DNA of 64,000 nucleotides from Globodera rostochiensis (taxonomy: Eukaryota; Nematoda; Chromadorea; Rhabditida; Heteroderidae): positions 3,687,254 to 3,751,253 of the forward strand of contig JAEVLN010000001.1 of the NCBI GenBank assembly GCA_018350325.1, written 5' to 3'. Made by a program: the position numbers and the translations under genes. The notes under the pieces are model-generated. The model had not been told where the DNA came from. It did not search any database and saw only the letters and a list, made by a program, of their open reading frames with translations. Positions 11,879 through 22,960 of this stretch are shown here, piece after piece; within the stretch, counting starts at the first letter, position 1, and each line of letters begins with the position of its first letter.

Positions 11879-14777
11879 ATGCCAAAACCGAAAACGCCTG
11901 TATTAGTTAGTCAAGTCGTGCGTAAATTTGACAGTTCACGGAAGGCGTGTCCGTATCGCTTTGTGCTGGAGCCGAAGAAGTTGCTAATCGAGACGAGCGA
12001 CCAGTGGAGGCCCGAACAAATTGGGTTGGTCTGCAGGCACAGGTATATATAACATTAAAGCCGAGTCTGCAGGAGGAGGGCTGTGTCTTCATTTCGAACC
12101 TGGCAGAAATTAAAGTCATTTTGCCCCACCCGCAGAAAACGGGAGTACCGCTCGAAAATGCGGTCGTTGGAGGACAGTTGCTTTGTCGGCAATCGACGGG
12201 TGGTCGTGTGGCCAGAGGGTGTAATGGACGACCCTATCGAATTTGTCACCACTCTGTACAAGAATAAACAGAACGACATACTGGAAAGCAAAGTACATAA
12301 AACAAATCTGACTTCGCGCATTAATTTAATCGAAATTGGACGCCATGTCGTGAAAAAATCATTCTTCTTTCACATAGGAATGGACAATGACTGTCGAGGG
12401 TCCGATGGTACGGACAAATGCTGCCGCCACCAATTCGAAATCGGCGGATCGCCGGCGACGTTTGGTGCGACCGTTGGCGGCCGGTGAAATGGACATGCCG
12501 AAGGTGGTTGGGCCGAAGGATTGTGTGGCCGAAGTTAGGCTGAAGCTGCGCCCGCTGCACGATGGGGTGAGTGCGTACAATGAGATATTTGTTTAGGTGG
12601 TTAAGGAATCGGTATACAGACAGAAAAGTTTTTAGGGTTTGGGTATTTTTCGGTAGAATAACGCCGAGCCATCTCTGAAGCGAAAGGATTTCCGGACTTT
12701 TCTGGCATCCGGTTACATCCCTGATTAATGCGCTAATTGACAAAGTCTTATAGTATAAGAGAAAACGTCATCGGAATTTCTGCTCGGTTGTCTGCGAGCT
12801 CTTGGGATCTCAGAAATTAAAAAAAAAATGGGTTTTCGTGATTCTTTCTTTTCAAATTGCAGGTTCTCTGCTGTTTCCTTGACCTGGTGGTGCACTGCTT
12901 CCCGTCCGCCAACAGCGATTGGTGAGTGCTGGTGGACGGAAGCACCGCCGGTGGAAAAGGACTGATTCTGGATACATTTTCCCCATTTCCCCAGCATTTA
13001 CTCTCCCGTTTCTCGATGTCTCGGCGCGCCCATCAACAACGGCACATCCGTCAACGACGGCACATCCACCAACGACGGCACATCCATCAACGACGGAACA
13101 TCCATCAACGACGGAACATCCATCAACGACGGAACATCCATCAACGACGGAACATCCATCAACGACGGAACATCCATCAACGACGGCACACTCATCAATG
13201 ACGGCACACCCACCATCACCGGCACGCCCACCATCAACAGCACGCCCATCATCAAAGGCACGCCTATCATTAACGGCACGCCCATCATAAACGGCACGCC
13301 CATCAACCACGACACGCCTATCAACCACGACGCGGCCATCAACCACGACACGCCTATCAACCACGACACGGCCATCAACCACGACACGCCTATCAACCAC
13401 GACACGGCCATCAACCACTATACGCCCGTCAACCACTATACGCCCATCATCGACAGTTTGCCAATCATCGACAGCATGCCAATCAACAACGACACACCCA
13501 TCATCAATGGCACGCTAATCAACGACGACACACACTACCTTCGGTCAACTGACGAAAAGGAGCAGTTGTCACGCCGTCAGGACCTTTTTAACGCAATGAA
13601 CCTCAACGAGACGGTCAAAATAGCACAACTGCGCACAAAAATCACCGACGGTGTGGACGACAACGGTTAGCAAATATTTAATAAATTATTTTAAATAAAA
13701 AAAGGGTGGGTGCGCTATATTTAGCCGGTCCAGCTTCTGTTTCTTTTATTTTGATTTGTTTTTGTAACGATTTTTTCAGACGGCTCGCCATTTTACGCTT
13801 CTTTGAGACATGACAGCAACGCAATGTTGCTAGAGCTGAAGGAGATGATGAACCAAAATTGCGCTTCGGCACCGCCTGTCGCGTCTTCGTTCACCTCTCG
13901 AGCTTTGCGGGTGTCTGCGTCTGTAGGTCGCGTACAACATAAGCAGCAGCAGCGTCCACCTCCGACATCCCCGTTGATGTACGATACAAAGGCGTACAGT
14001 GAACGTGCACGCGAGCTGGCGGAACGACTGACGCAATGCGTTCGGAGCATCAAAGACGTGGAGCAGCAGGACGTATTCGTCGGCGAGCGCATGCTCGCAA
14101 TGGGTGGGTGGGTGACCAAACTAGGGTAACACGGGGCCGGGACTAAGGGACGAAAATAACGTTTTGGAAAAATCGGGACTATTTATAGCGGCCCTGAAAA
14201 CAAAAGTCGTTGCCATGGACGGGCAGCAGGTGCTTTAGGCGGTTACAAGATTTTTTGACATTGACGAGGGGGTAATGCTCGTCCTCGGCGGGTGTCTGTC
14301 TCTACACATACTACCCCACACCTCCTGAGAGAGTACGGCCTTTGCTTGGTGAATTTTTAACATTTTCAGTGCCCGGCAGTGAGGCGGAGACGGAGCTGAT
14401 CAACCACCATCTTCGGCTAATTGACGAAAAGGAGCAGTTGTCACGCCGTCAGGACCTTTTCAACGCACAATTGGACCTCAACGAGACGGAGCTCAAAATT
14501 GCACAATTGCGCGCAAAAATCGCCGACGGTGGGGACGACAACGGTTAGCAATATTTATATAAATAATAATTTTTAATAAAAAAAGTGTGGTAGCGGGTCC
14601 AACTTCTGTTTTCTTTTATTTTGAATTTGTTGAATTGTAACAATTTTTTCAGACGGCTCGCCATTTTACGCTTCTTTGAGACATAACAGCAACGCAATGT
14701 TGCTAGAACTGAAGGAAATGATGGACCACAAAAACGATCTCATGATGCGAATTGCGGACTATGAAGACGAAAACTAA
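11879..14777 (+). CDS. EHBP1: EHBP1-like protein: NT-C2 + coding minisatellite + bMERB
   Basis: EHBP1 proteins link EHD/Rab8-10 endocytic recycling to actin. Eight exons fit in phase: 11879-12042, 12073-12292, 12378-12566, 12863-12921, 12995-13665, 13780-14103, 14370-14543, 14653-14777; total 641 residues. Residues about 15-205 form an N-terminal C2 (EEIG1/EHBP1 type): KKLLIETSDQWRPEQI, RRVVVWPEGV, ESKEWTMTVEG, AEVRLKLRPL. Residues about 215-390 are an 18-bp tandem repeat read as GTSIND and degenerate derivatives. Residues about 393-434 carry a first bMERB-like segment (DEKEQLSRRQDLFNA), duplicated in better form near 560-595 (LIDEKEQLSRRQDLFNAQ) after a helix (SERARELAERLTQCV). This is the Rab-binding bMERB domain. 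I find no calponin-homology domain, which animal EHBP1 normally has between C2 and bMERB. The first intron is only 30 nt. Confidence 0.82.
13034..13510 (+). repeat. 18-bp coding minisatellite (GTSIND units) with degenerate flank
   Basis: Eight near-identical 18-bp units between about 13040 and 13195 (core ACGGAACATCCATCAACG), five of them identical, then a run of diverged units (ACGCCTATCAACCACGAC type) to about 13500. All lie in one open exon of the EHBP1-like gene. Unit length is a multiple of three, so copy number can change without frame loss; all three frames happen to be stop-free, which explains the long overlapping open frames on both strands. Confidence 0.9.
13545..13855 (+). repeat. 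intragenic direct duplication, copy 1
   Basis: The segment from GACGAAAAGGAGCAGTTGTC through the following intron to GAGATGATG is repeated almost exactly at 14424-14732. It covers the bMERB core exon, the donor, an AT-rich intron and the start of the next exon (DGSPFYASLRH). Copy 1 has lost a few residues (FNAMNLNETVKIAQL against FNAQLDLNETELKIAQL) and lacks the upstream helix. Confidence 0.85.
14424..14732 (+). repeat. intragenic direct duplication, copy 2
   Basis: Second copy of the exon-intron-exon unit described at 13545-13855. It keeps the better bMERB sequence and is preceded by the helix encoded at about 13990-14103, so it is likely the ancestral, functional copy. Confidence 0.85.
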
Positions 14778-15365
14778 AAGGCATCCTCCCCACCCCACCA
14801 CACTTCCATCCCTGTGCTGTCTGACAATGCGAAAAGTCTTTTGCCCTGTAACCCTTTTGTCTCTCCATTTGGCATTCGATGTATTTTCAAATCTGACAAA
14901 TGAAATTTATTTTCACATTTGAGAGAAAACCAACCGTTTTACAACAAATAACAAATTTCAAGGGTTTTGAGAGGGAGAAAGCGAAGCGACGACGACAAAA
15001 TGTCCGGCAGAACAATCGAGGATAGGAAGACATTGCTGAAATTTTATGCCGGGCTCCCATTGATCAAAAGATGATACATTTTCCTATTAATTTGGAATCG
15101 GTGCATTTTCTCCCCAATGATCTGTCGTCGTCAGTTTTCAGTTGCCATGACAACAATATTTGATTTGTTTCTTGAATATATGCAAAGTACACAACCAACA
15201 TAAGCAATAAGTGTCAGGCAAATTGGGCGGCGGAATTCGATTTTTCCAAAAAATTTAGTGGCCACAGAATTCGAAATTTTCATAGGTCATCCGTCCGTCG
15301 TTCAACCAGCAGCTGGGGCACTTTTTGTCCTTACATAGAAATTATTGCATTTTCATTTTCGACGA
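14778..15365. other. spacer after the EHBP1-like gene
   Basis: About 590 bp, AT-rich, with no supportable coding frame. It should contain the EHBP1-like 3' UTR and the start region of the following coiled-coil gene. Confidence 0.4.
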
Positions 15366-18300
15366 ATGGACGACGACTTCGATTTGCCGGACGTAAACGG
15401 ACTTTTTGGGTAATTTGAGTTGTGAACAAAATGCTTAGGAGAGCGCGGCGGAGGGGCGCTCGTCCAGCTTTGTGAGCGATTTGTTCGGCGCTGCAAAGGT
15501 TCTCAACAAAATAAGAAATAAAATTAAAAAGTTGCGAAATTTTCAAAATTTGTTAAGCAATGCTTTAAGTTTTGTTCAAAATTTAGCGGCAGGCGCCGAG
15601 CGCCAACTCTAATCGCTCAACTTTCGATGATATTTTGGCCGGTGCCCCGCGCCGGCGTCAGCCTGTCGTGACTTTTCAGGTGCAGACGAAAGTTTTGTGC
15701 GAAATCTAAAAGGTTTTGATCAAAAGTGATCTGATGCTTAAAACGGTGTTCGCGATTCCGAAGTGATTTGATGCTTAAAACGATGTTCTTCGGGATTCCG
15801 AAAATTCCCAAAAATGCTCGGTCGGGACCTAAAATTCACTCGCGGGACCCCGTCCCGTCCGGTCACTTTTGAACTTTTGTTATCCAATAAAATGCATCAC
15901 ATTAAACTCTGTTCACAAGGGCACTGGCATTATTATACCAGGACGATAAAGAAGAAGCAGCACCTGTGCCTGTGCCATCTGCGACGGAGACGGCGCCGCG
16001 GGCACCGTCCGGCTCGCTGCTCGATTCGCTGTTTTCGTCGTCAGGCGCCGCCGCTGATCAACGCCGGAAGGCAAACCCGGCAACGCCCAGGTAACCGCGC
16101 GGGGTCAAAAGCCAGCAAAAGAATTTGCCGTTTTGTGCCATTTTCAGCCGTGGCACTTCGTCTCCGTCGCCGCCGACGCGTCAAATTTTGCAGCAAGCGG
16201 CTGGCAGCAGAGCGCCGCAGTCGTCGGCTGTTCCGCTTCCGTCCGCCGGCGGCGGTGCCGTCGCAACGGACGCTGCGGCGGCAGCGCCATTTGCGAATAA
16301 TGCTCCGTCTTCTGCCAGCGTTACGCTTTGGCAGGCGGAGCTGGACCAACTGAGAAGGTTGGCGGCCGGCATTTCGAATGCCCGGCAAATTGGAAGTTTC
16401 CGGAATTTAAGATCGATCAATGCGATCGGAATATCGATCAGGAAATCGGATGAATGAGTTATAATTTGTATTGACTTTTGTCAGGGAAGTGTCCAATTTG
16501 CGTTATGAACGGTCGGAAGACCAAAAAACCGTTGGAGAGTTGCGGCGAAGGTTGGACGCCGCTTTGGAAGACCATCAGCGGACGGTGAAAATGAAAAAAC
16601 GAAATAAAAAATCATTTTTTAAATATAATTTTTTAATGCAGACAGAACGGCTGGTGGAACAGCACAAGTTGGAGATGAACGAGCTGGAGAGGAGGCATGA
16701 ACGGGCACTGGACGAGGCCAAAAGGGAAGGGGACAGGTCATTAAATTCACAAAATTTGTGTTTAAAAAAGTTATAGAGCTGCGCAAATTCTCAGCAATGT
16801 TCGGGAGCAGGAAGGGTAATGCATAAAAAATAATTTCAAAACATATTTTTTAAAAATATTTTTATAATAATTAGAAAAAGATTTATTTTTACTTTTCAAA
16901 AGGTCCTTTGGTAATTTGGCCACTCGAATGGACACTTTGAACTTCACTTTGGCACAATTACGGGAAAGCGTCCAATCCATCGGCGGCCGGGGGGAAGCAA
17001 TGGAGGCCAACATGAACACATTTGCTGTCAATAAATATTTACCCAATTACTATTAATAAAATTTAAAGAATATTTTATTTTAACAAATCATTCATTAAAT
17101 AATATTAAGTAAAATTAAACTTTATAATTAATTCTTTTTATTTTTTAAATGATTTTATTAAAATAAATTTAAAGCTTCTTTCAGGTCGATCTCCGTGCCA
17201 CATTAAATTGCCAACAAAGCGAACAATGGAAACGACTGGAGACGGATCGCCAACAGTTTAGGCACATTTCCCCGCGCAAAAATTAATTTCAAATATTTCC
17301 GATGGGAAAATGCGGTGAAAGGCATGGAAAGCGATTTGGACAAAATGCGCGAGCAGCACACAAAGGCAATGTTTAATTAATTTATTATTATTATTATTAT
17401 TATTTTATAAACATTTAGGAAATTGTCGAAGGTCGCCGTTGGCTTGAGAATCAACGCGAATTGATCACCGCCGAGCGCAAAGCATTCCAAGTCGGACAGC
17501 ACATAAATAATTATTTATAAATAAAAATGAATTAAATCCGACGAAATTTTGCATTTTCAAAGATTGAATTTGAATTTTGCTGTTTTTTAGGAGGAACAAT
17601 CGCTTATTTTGGATTGGATTGAGCACAAAAAGACGGAAATGGAGGCGGACAAAGTGCGCGAATTGATGGAAAAAACAAAAATTGAAAATTATTTTTGTTT
17701 TTTTTTAAAACGAATTCCTTCGCCGCGAACACGACCTTTTGGTGCGCGTGGTCAACGAACGCGCGCTGTTGGAGCACGAAAGGCGCGAGTTCGCGCGGCA
17801 ACGCGACGCGGACGTTTTGAGGCTGAGGCGATTTGAATTTTTATGTTTTGGAATAAATTTAATAATTCTTCATTTAAATATAACCAACCAATTAATGATA
17901 TGAAAAAACGGTTTGTTTCTGTTTAGGGAAGAAGCTGAACAGTTGGAACAGAGTTTGGCCCAGGCACTAATATTTTAATAAAATTGAATTTTAAAAACAT
18001 TTTTGCCCCAAGGTCGAAAGTGCTCGCCACGCACTTTTGAATGCACGCCGCGATTTGGAGCACAAGGGCGAGCAGGTCGAGGGGGGGGGGCGCATAATTA
18101 TAATCAAAAATTACCAAAAAAGTTTTAAGAATTTCGAAAATAAAATTATGAAATTTTTACAGTTAAACGAGCTAAAAGATGCACTGATCCGGTCTGAACA
18201 GCGATTTCATTGGCGTAATAGGTAAAAACACCAATTTTATCAATTTTATTGCATATTTATTTTATATTTTATTCGAAATTCAAATTTATTTTTATTATAC

Positions 18301-18399
18301 AATTTCAATTTTAATTTACGAAATAATCCATTTTTTCTTCAAAATTTAATCAATTTTCTCAGACGCAATTTTTCGCTCCAAAAAATGTCAGAAACATAA
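15366..18399 (+). CDS. coiled-coil protein, possible FBF1/DYF-19 (transition fibre) relative
   Basis: Intron-rich gene with many small exons. Start ATG at 15366 (MDDDFDLPD), then 15439-15498 (ESAAEGRSSSFVSDLFGAAK), 15587-15679 (FDDILAGAPRRR), about 15950-16090 (APRAPSGSLLDSLFSSSGA), 16150-16355 (low-complexity A/P/S, then WQAELDQLRR), 16486-16586, 16641-16737, 16783-16818, 16902-17028, 17185-17260, 17330-17365, 17419-17490, about 17593-17670, 17715-17830, 17926-17963, 18013-18075, 18162-18222 and perhaps 18363-18399. The C-terminal two thirds are heptad-rich coiled coil (EQHKLEMNELERRHERALDE; EHERREFARQRDADVLRLRR). Acidic N-terminal FDxLL-type motifs followed by a long coiled coil resemble FBF1, a ciliary transition-fibre protein, but no diagnostic motif settles this. 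At least two introns start with GC. The 3' end and the junctions near 15950 and 17260-17330 are unresolved. Confidence 0.55.
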
Positions 18400-21300
18400 A
18401 TAAAAAAGGCGTCATTATTTTTGCAGAGCCTTCGCAGAAAAATGACAGAACAAACGGCCGAATGGAGGCAAATGACGCGAAGGGAAAGGGCAAAACGAAT
18501 AAATTTGTCAAAAAATTGTTGGCGGCGGATTTTGGCCACAAATTTTGTGTTAATAAATCGTTTTTTTTTTTGTTTATAAATGCGTGACAATTTTCTAACT
18601 TTTGGTTGACGCAAACTTTGGCAAATTTATGCATTTAAAAACCAAAATTTGTTTTTTCTGAGAAATTTGGCCATTATTTGCCTTAAAAGTTTCCGCACGA
18701 CCGACCCCCAAATTTTTGACCGCCTCATTGGGCCATAACAAAACAACGACAAAAAATGTGTGGGAAATTTTTGCAAAATTTGTCGCCATTTTCGTTTAGA
18801 ATTGAAGACGAACGATAAACAAACGGCATTTTGCTTTTTTCGTCCTATTTGCGTCACGCATTTTTTAGTCTCAAAACGACTCTTTTTTTGGCGTTCCATC
18901 CGTTGGCACTTTGAAAAAGGCCTAAAATGACCCCCGAGGGGAGGGGACGGAGTCGACGCTGTCCCGGAAATTTTAATACAAAAAGTATCGACAAACCCAA
19001 CGAAAATTTGAAGAGACTAAAAGAAGTTTTGATCACTTACCGTTTTTTTCCTTTTTAATACCAATTGGGACGGCCGATCAATCCAATTCATTGCTTTGGG
19101 GGATGTTAATGAGGCTCGGTCCCCGACACCAAATCGAAAAAAGTCTCGGCATTCTTTTGGGTTTGGCACCGGTTAGTGCTTGTTGTGTTGTGGCAATTTT
19201 GGATTTTTTGGTTCTTCCAAATTTCCGTTTTTTATGTATTTAAATATATAAATTCAAATTTACGCCAACTTATTTTATTGTCAATGGCCCCACCCCCCCC
19301 CCCCCCCTCCCCCCCCCCCCGCCCATTGTTCATTCAGCGCACGTCACTCGCATTTTTTGTCGTGCTTTTGCTGCTTCCACCCCCTCGATTTCCTCTCCAA
19401 TTGGCATGCCCTCCCCCTCCCCCACAACTTACATCAACAGCAGCAAGTTTATTCAGAACCCTTCGCCTCGGGGGACATTTGAATGGAACCAAGAAGATGA
19501 ATGAATGAATGCCTGTGGGTTAGAACTCATTGTTAGAACCTTCGAGAGCATAAAATATTATCACTTTTTTTTGCCCTTCGGAGTTACAATGCCTTCGATT
19601 TTGAATAGCCGCGGCACGGAGATGCCGAAATCAAAATCTTGGCACATTTTCTGCTATAAAACCGATAAGAACCAACAATATTTTTTTGAAGTTAAAGCCG
19701 CCGAACATAATCAGTGAGCGGCGCTATTGGCAGAAAATCCGTGGCCGTATTATTTGATCAATTTCACTGCGCAAAAAAGGGTGATTTTGGCAATTTCAAG
19801 GATTTTGGCAATTCCCGATCATCCAACGATTTTGGCAATTCCCGATGATTTTGGCAATTTCCGACACCCAATCAATGGACAAAAACATTAAAAAATGTCA
19901 TTTTTTCTCTTCCCAAAAATTTTGCATTTTTTAAAAAGGTCCATGAAAATCTATCTTCCTTCCTCAAAATTTTTTGTCTTCGGCCCAAGACGCTGAAAAC
20001 ATACATTTACCTCTCCTCCCCCCAGGGGTTGAGTCGAAGAGCCTATATAAACAAACGCCCCTCTCTTACGCTTCCCCCGAGGGCATAAGCCCAAAGTAAG
20101 GGCACTTTTCGTCCCACGAAGGCATTCGTCCGCCGACCTTTGCCTCATCATCAGCCATTCAGCCGATGGCCCCATTTTTTTTTCCAAAATTCGAATTCAA
20201 ACACAGCCCCTCGGGCTATAAATGTGCGGACTGCGGAAGTGACTTCCCTCCACACGAAATTCGGTCTATGGAATAAATTTATGTAAATTCTCTGAGGTCC
20301 GTTCCTTTTACAGAAAAAAATTTGTTCCCTTTGGGGGGGGGGCTGACGTAACAGTGAAAAGGGCACGTCTGAATTTTTAAACACACTTTTTGTGAGAAAC
20401 GAACGCTAAAGACGTGCCAAACCAGCAGACTTTGAGACGTTTGTGCCAAAAATGACAGATGAAAGTTTTTGTCGCTTTTAAGCAAGACTTTGTCTAATTT
20501 TCGCATTTTAACTGGCACACTTTTGCTTTTTGGCGATACTTTGAAATTTCCAAAAAATGAACCCACGCTTAGCTTAAAGCATCTTAAATCGGTGTTTTGT
20601 TTAAAAAATTTGTTTAAATTTTATAAATAAGACGCTCATCTCTTTTTAATTGTACTAATTTCTCCCATTTATCTGTTTTTCTTCTTCTTCATTCGCACAA
20701 ATTACAAAAGTTTCGGCCACGGCATTGGCGCCAAAGCCAAAAATGGGTAAAATTGTCGGGGATTGGGTCGGGCGGGGGGGGGGGGGAGGTGAATTGAGAA
20801 ATTGCTCCCCTGGGGCAACGGCGCAAACTTTACGGGGGCGCCGAAGGCAATATTTATCTGACGGCACTGAGCCGTATGGGCAAAGGCAATTTTGGCACAT
20901 TCCCCCGGGGGCCAAGTGGGGGAGGGGCCTCAGATGGGTGGGTGGGTGTTGGGTTGGGCTCAGTGTTTTTTTTTTGTTTTGTTAATTTTCAACAATACCC
21001 TACCGAACATATGGCGTCATTTACGAACGTCTTGAAGAACAAACAAAGAATTTGTTCGCATTTTCAAATGCTCAAAAAACGAACAAAACAAAAAAAGACC
21101 GAATTTTATGGGAATTTTTATGCTCATCCAAAAAACAACGGTTATTTTTAAAGACAAAAACAAAAAAAATGCTTTTAAATTGTAGTGAATTTAAATATTT
21201 TACGACGCAAATCTTTTTTTGAACAAATTTAAATTTTAAATGAGCGCCAATTTGTTCCCGGCGAAAACCTTCCAAAGTGTGGGAATTTGCGGTTTTAATT

Positions 21301-21536
21301 TCAACACAAATTAAGCTTCACGTTATAAATTTAGTCTTTCAATTAAATTTATTTAAAACAAAAAATATCTAAAATTCAATGCCTAAAAATCATTTTCAAA
21401 TATAAATTGAAAAGATTTAATCGTTGTAAATTATTTATGGGCATTTTCAGACAAATAAAATCCCTTCCGCTGGACACGAATCTTTTTGCGCGCCAAATTC
21501 AAACGGTGACCCGAACGACCCCCGAAATAAATAGCA
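18400..21536. other. 3.1 kb spacer, low-complexity
   Basis: No gene that I can support. Contents: poly-C tracts at about 19292-19320, AT-rich low-complexity DNA, a cluster of the word GATTTTGGCAATTCCCGAT (19785-19865, four diverged copies), and GC-rich islands with CCC..GGG palindromes (about 20020-20110, 20810-20940). A frame at 19176-19508 is leucine/proline-rich low complexity. The FLP-11 promoter should lie at the right end. Confidence 0.5.
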
Positions 21537-22292
21537 ATGGCCAAATTATGCCGGTTTTCTCGCTTCTTCTACGCCCTGCTTCTCCTCCTCACGCTGTGCT
21601 CCATTCTGATGGCGGAGGCAGCAATGTAAATTTTGCAAAAATAATTAAATAAATTCAATTAATTTTTATTCCAAATTTTATGGTGACCGAATATTTTATA
21701 CATTGGCATTTTTGGATTAAATTTAGTGTTTATATAAAAATTGTCGAATAATAGTAAGCAAATTCTTTAAAGTGAAATTAATTGAATTTGGAAAAAATAA
21801 GGCGAGCGCCGATTAAAAAACAATTAAAGACAAATATTTAATCTTTATAATAAATTTATATATTAGCATAAATTAAAGTAATTTTTGTTTTTGTTTTCAG
21901 CTGGAGAATGCGGACGGACAAAAAGGCGATGCGAAATGCCCTCGTACGTTTCGGCAAACGCAACGCCTACCGCTCGTGTAATTTTTATGCCAATTTAAAA
22001 TGGGCTCTGATCATCCCTCTAGACAGACGTTTTGATTAGAATCACCCACCCAACTTCTTTGGCTTTTTTTGCAACAAAATTTATTCAATTTCATTAAATT
22101 CGTCCAATGCTAAAATTTTAATAAATTTCTTCAGCCGGTGAAGCTTTTGTCGGCGCTGCAGGCTTCGGCGACAGCGGGGCGCATTTGTTGCGCGACATTG
22201 GCATGGACGACCGCCAAACGCAATGGGCGGCGTTCGGCGACGGCGGCGCGCCACGTCCAATCAAACGCCTTTTACTTTGGCCGGAGCAATGA
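21537..22292 (+). CDS. flp-11: FMRFamide-like neuropeptide precursor, FLP-11 type
   Basis: Secreted precursor of an amidated neuropeptide. Exons 21537-21625, 21901-21977 and 22135-22292 join in phase (324 nt, 107 residues). Exon 1 encodes a signal peptide (MAKLCRFSRFFYALLLLLTL, cleavage likely near AEA). Exon 2 carries the diagnostic peptide AMRNALVRFG bounded by KK and KR, identical to an FLP-11 peptide of C. elegans. FLP-11 there is sleep-promoting and made in RIS; that function is by homology. Exon 3 is an acidic spacer (RDIGMDDRQTQW) ending GGAPRPIKR and a stop. Only one RFamide copy is present, whereas C. elegans flp-11 has several. GGAPRPIKR resembles the start of the NGAPQPFVRFG peptide, see findings. 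Confidence 0.88.
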
Positions 22293-22594
22293 AAATTCAA
22301 AAAGCCTTTTTGGCACAAAAACATTTCGCCAACCGCCGGAGGGAATGGAAGGGAGGAGAGAAGCGAAGAATTGCACTTACAAAGTTTAGTTCACTCGCGA
22401 TTGTCAATTTCCCGACAATAATTTGTTCTCAATAAATGCGGATAAATGTTTTCGTGTCGAAACATTTTCAGAAATTTTTTTAAATTTTGGGTCAATTTCT
22501 AATAGTGGCCGGTAAAATGGCGTTTCCCATCTTGCCATTCTCCTCCCCCAGATTGGATTAATCAAAAATTAAAAAAGAAAAGCGTGACGAAAGG
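22293..22594. other. short spacer after flp-11
   Basis: About 300 bp of AT-rich DNA, presumably the flp-11 3' UTR and flank. Nothing else seen. Confidence 0.4.
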
Positions 22595-22960
22595 GATTAT
22601 TTATAAAGGGATAAAGGTTAATAAAGGCAATATTCAGCATTAGACAAATGAGTTAGTGTATTCAAGACATCTTGACGAAAAGGATTCTGGACAAACGGAG
22701 TAAAGGCGTTCAAATGTTTTTGATTATTTATAAAGGGATAAAGGTTAATAAAGGCAATATTCAGCATTAGACAAATGAGTTGAGTGTATTCAAGACATCT
22801 TGACGAAAAGGATTCTGGACAAACGGAGTAAAGGCGTTCAAATGTTTTTGATTATTTATAAAGGGATAAAGGTTAATAAAGGCAATATTCAGCATTAGAC
22901 AAATGAGTTGAGTGTATTCAAGACATCTTGACGAAAAGGATTCCGGACAAACGCTGAAAT
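22595..22960 (+). repeat. 127-128 bp tandem repeat, about 2.9 copies
   Basis: Units start with GATTATTTATAAAGGGATAA at 22595, 22722 and 22850, giving periods of 127 and 128 bp. Units are nearly identical; the last one diverges after the CAAGACATCTTGACGAAAAG segment. No coding potential. Confidence 0.92.

Noticed and set aside
12852..13436. Long open frames on both strands across the GTSIND array (for example a minus-strand VVDGR-repeat protein)
   Set aside because: The 18-bp unit has no stop in any frame, so all frames stay open. Only the plus-strand frame joining the NT-C2 and bMERB exons has splice-site and domain support.
19176..19508. Plus-strand frame with a hydrophobic start, like a signal peptide
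   Set aside because: Runs through a poly-C tract and is P/L low complexity; no domain or splice evidence.
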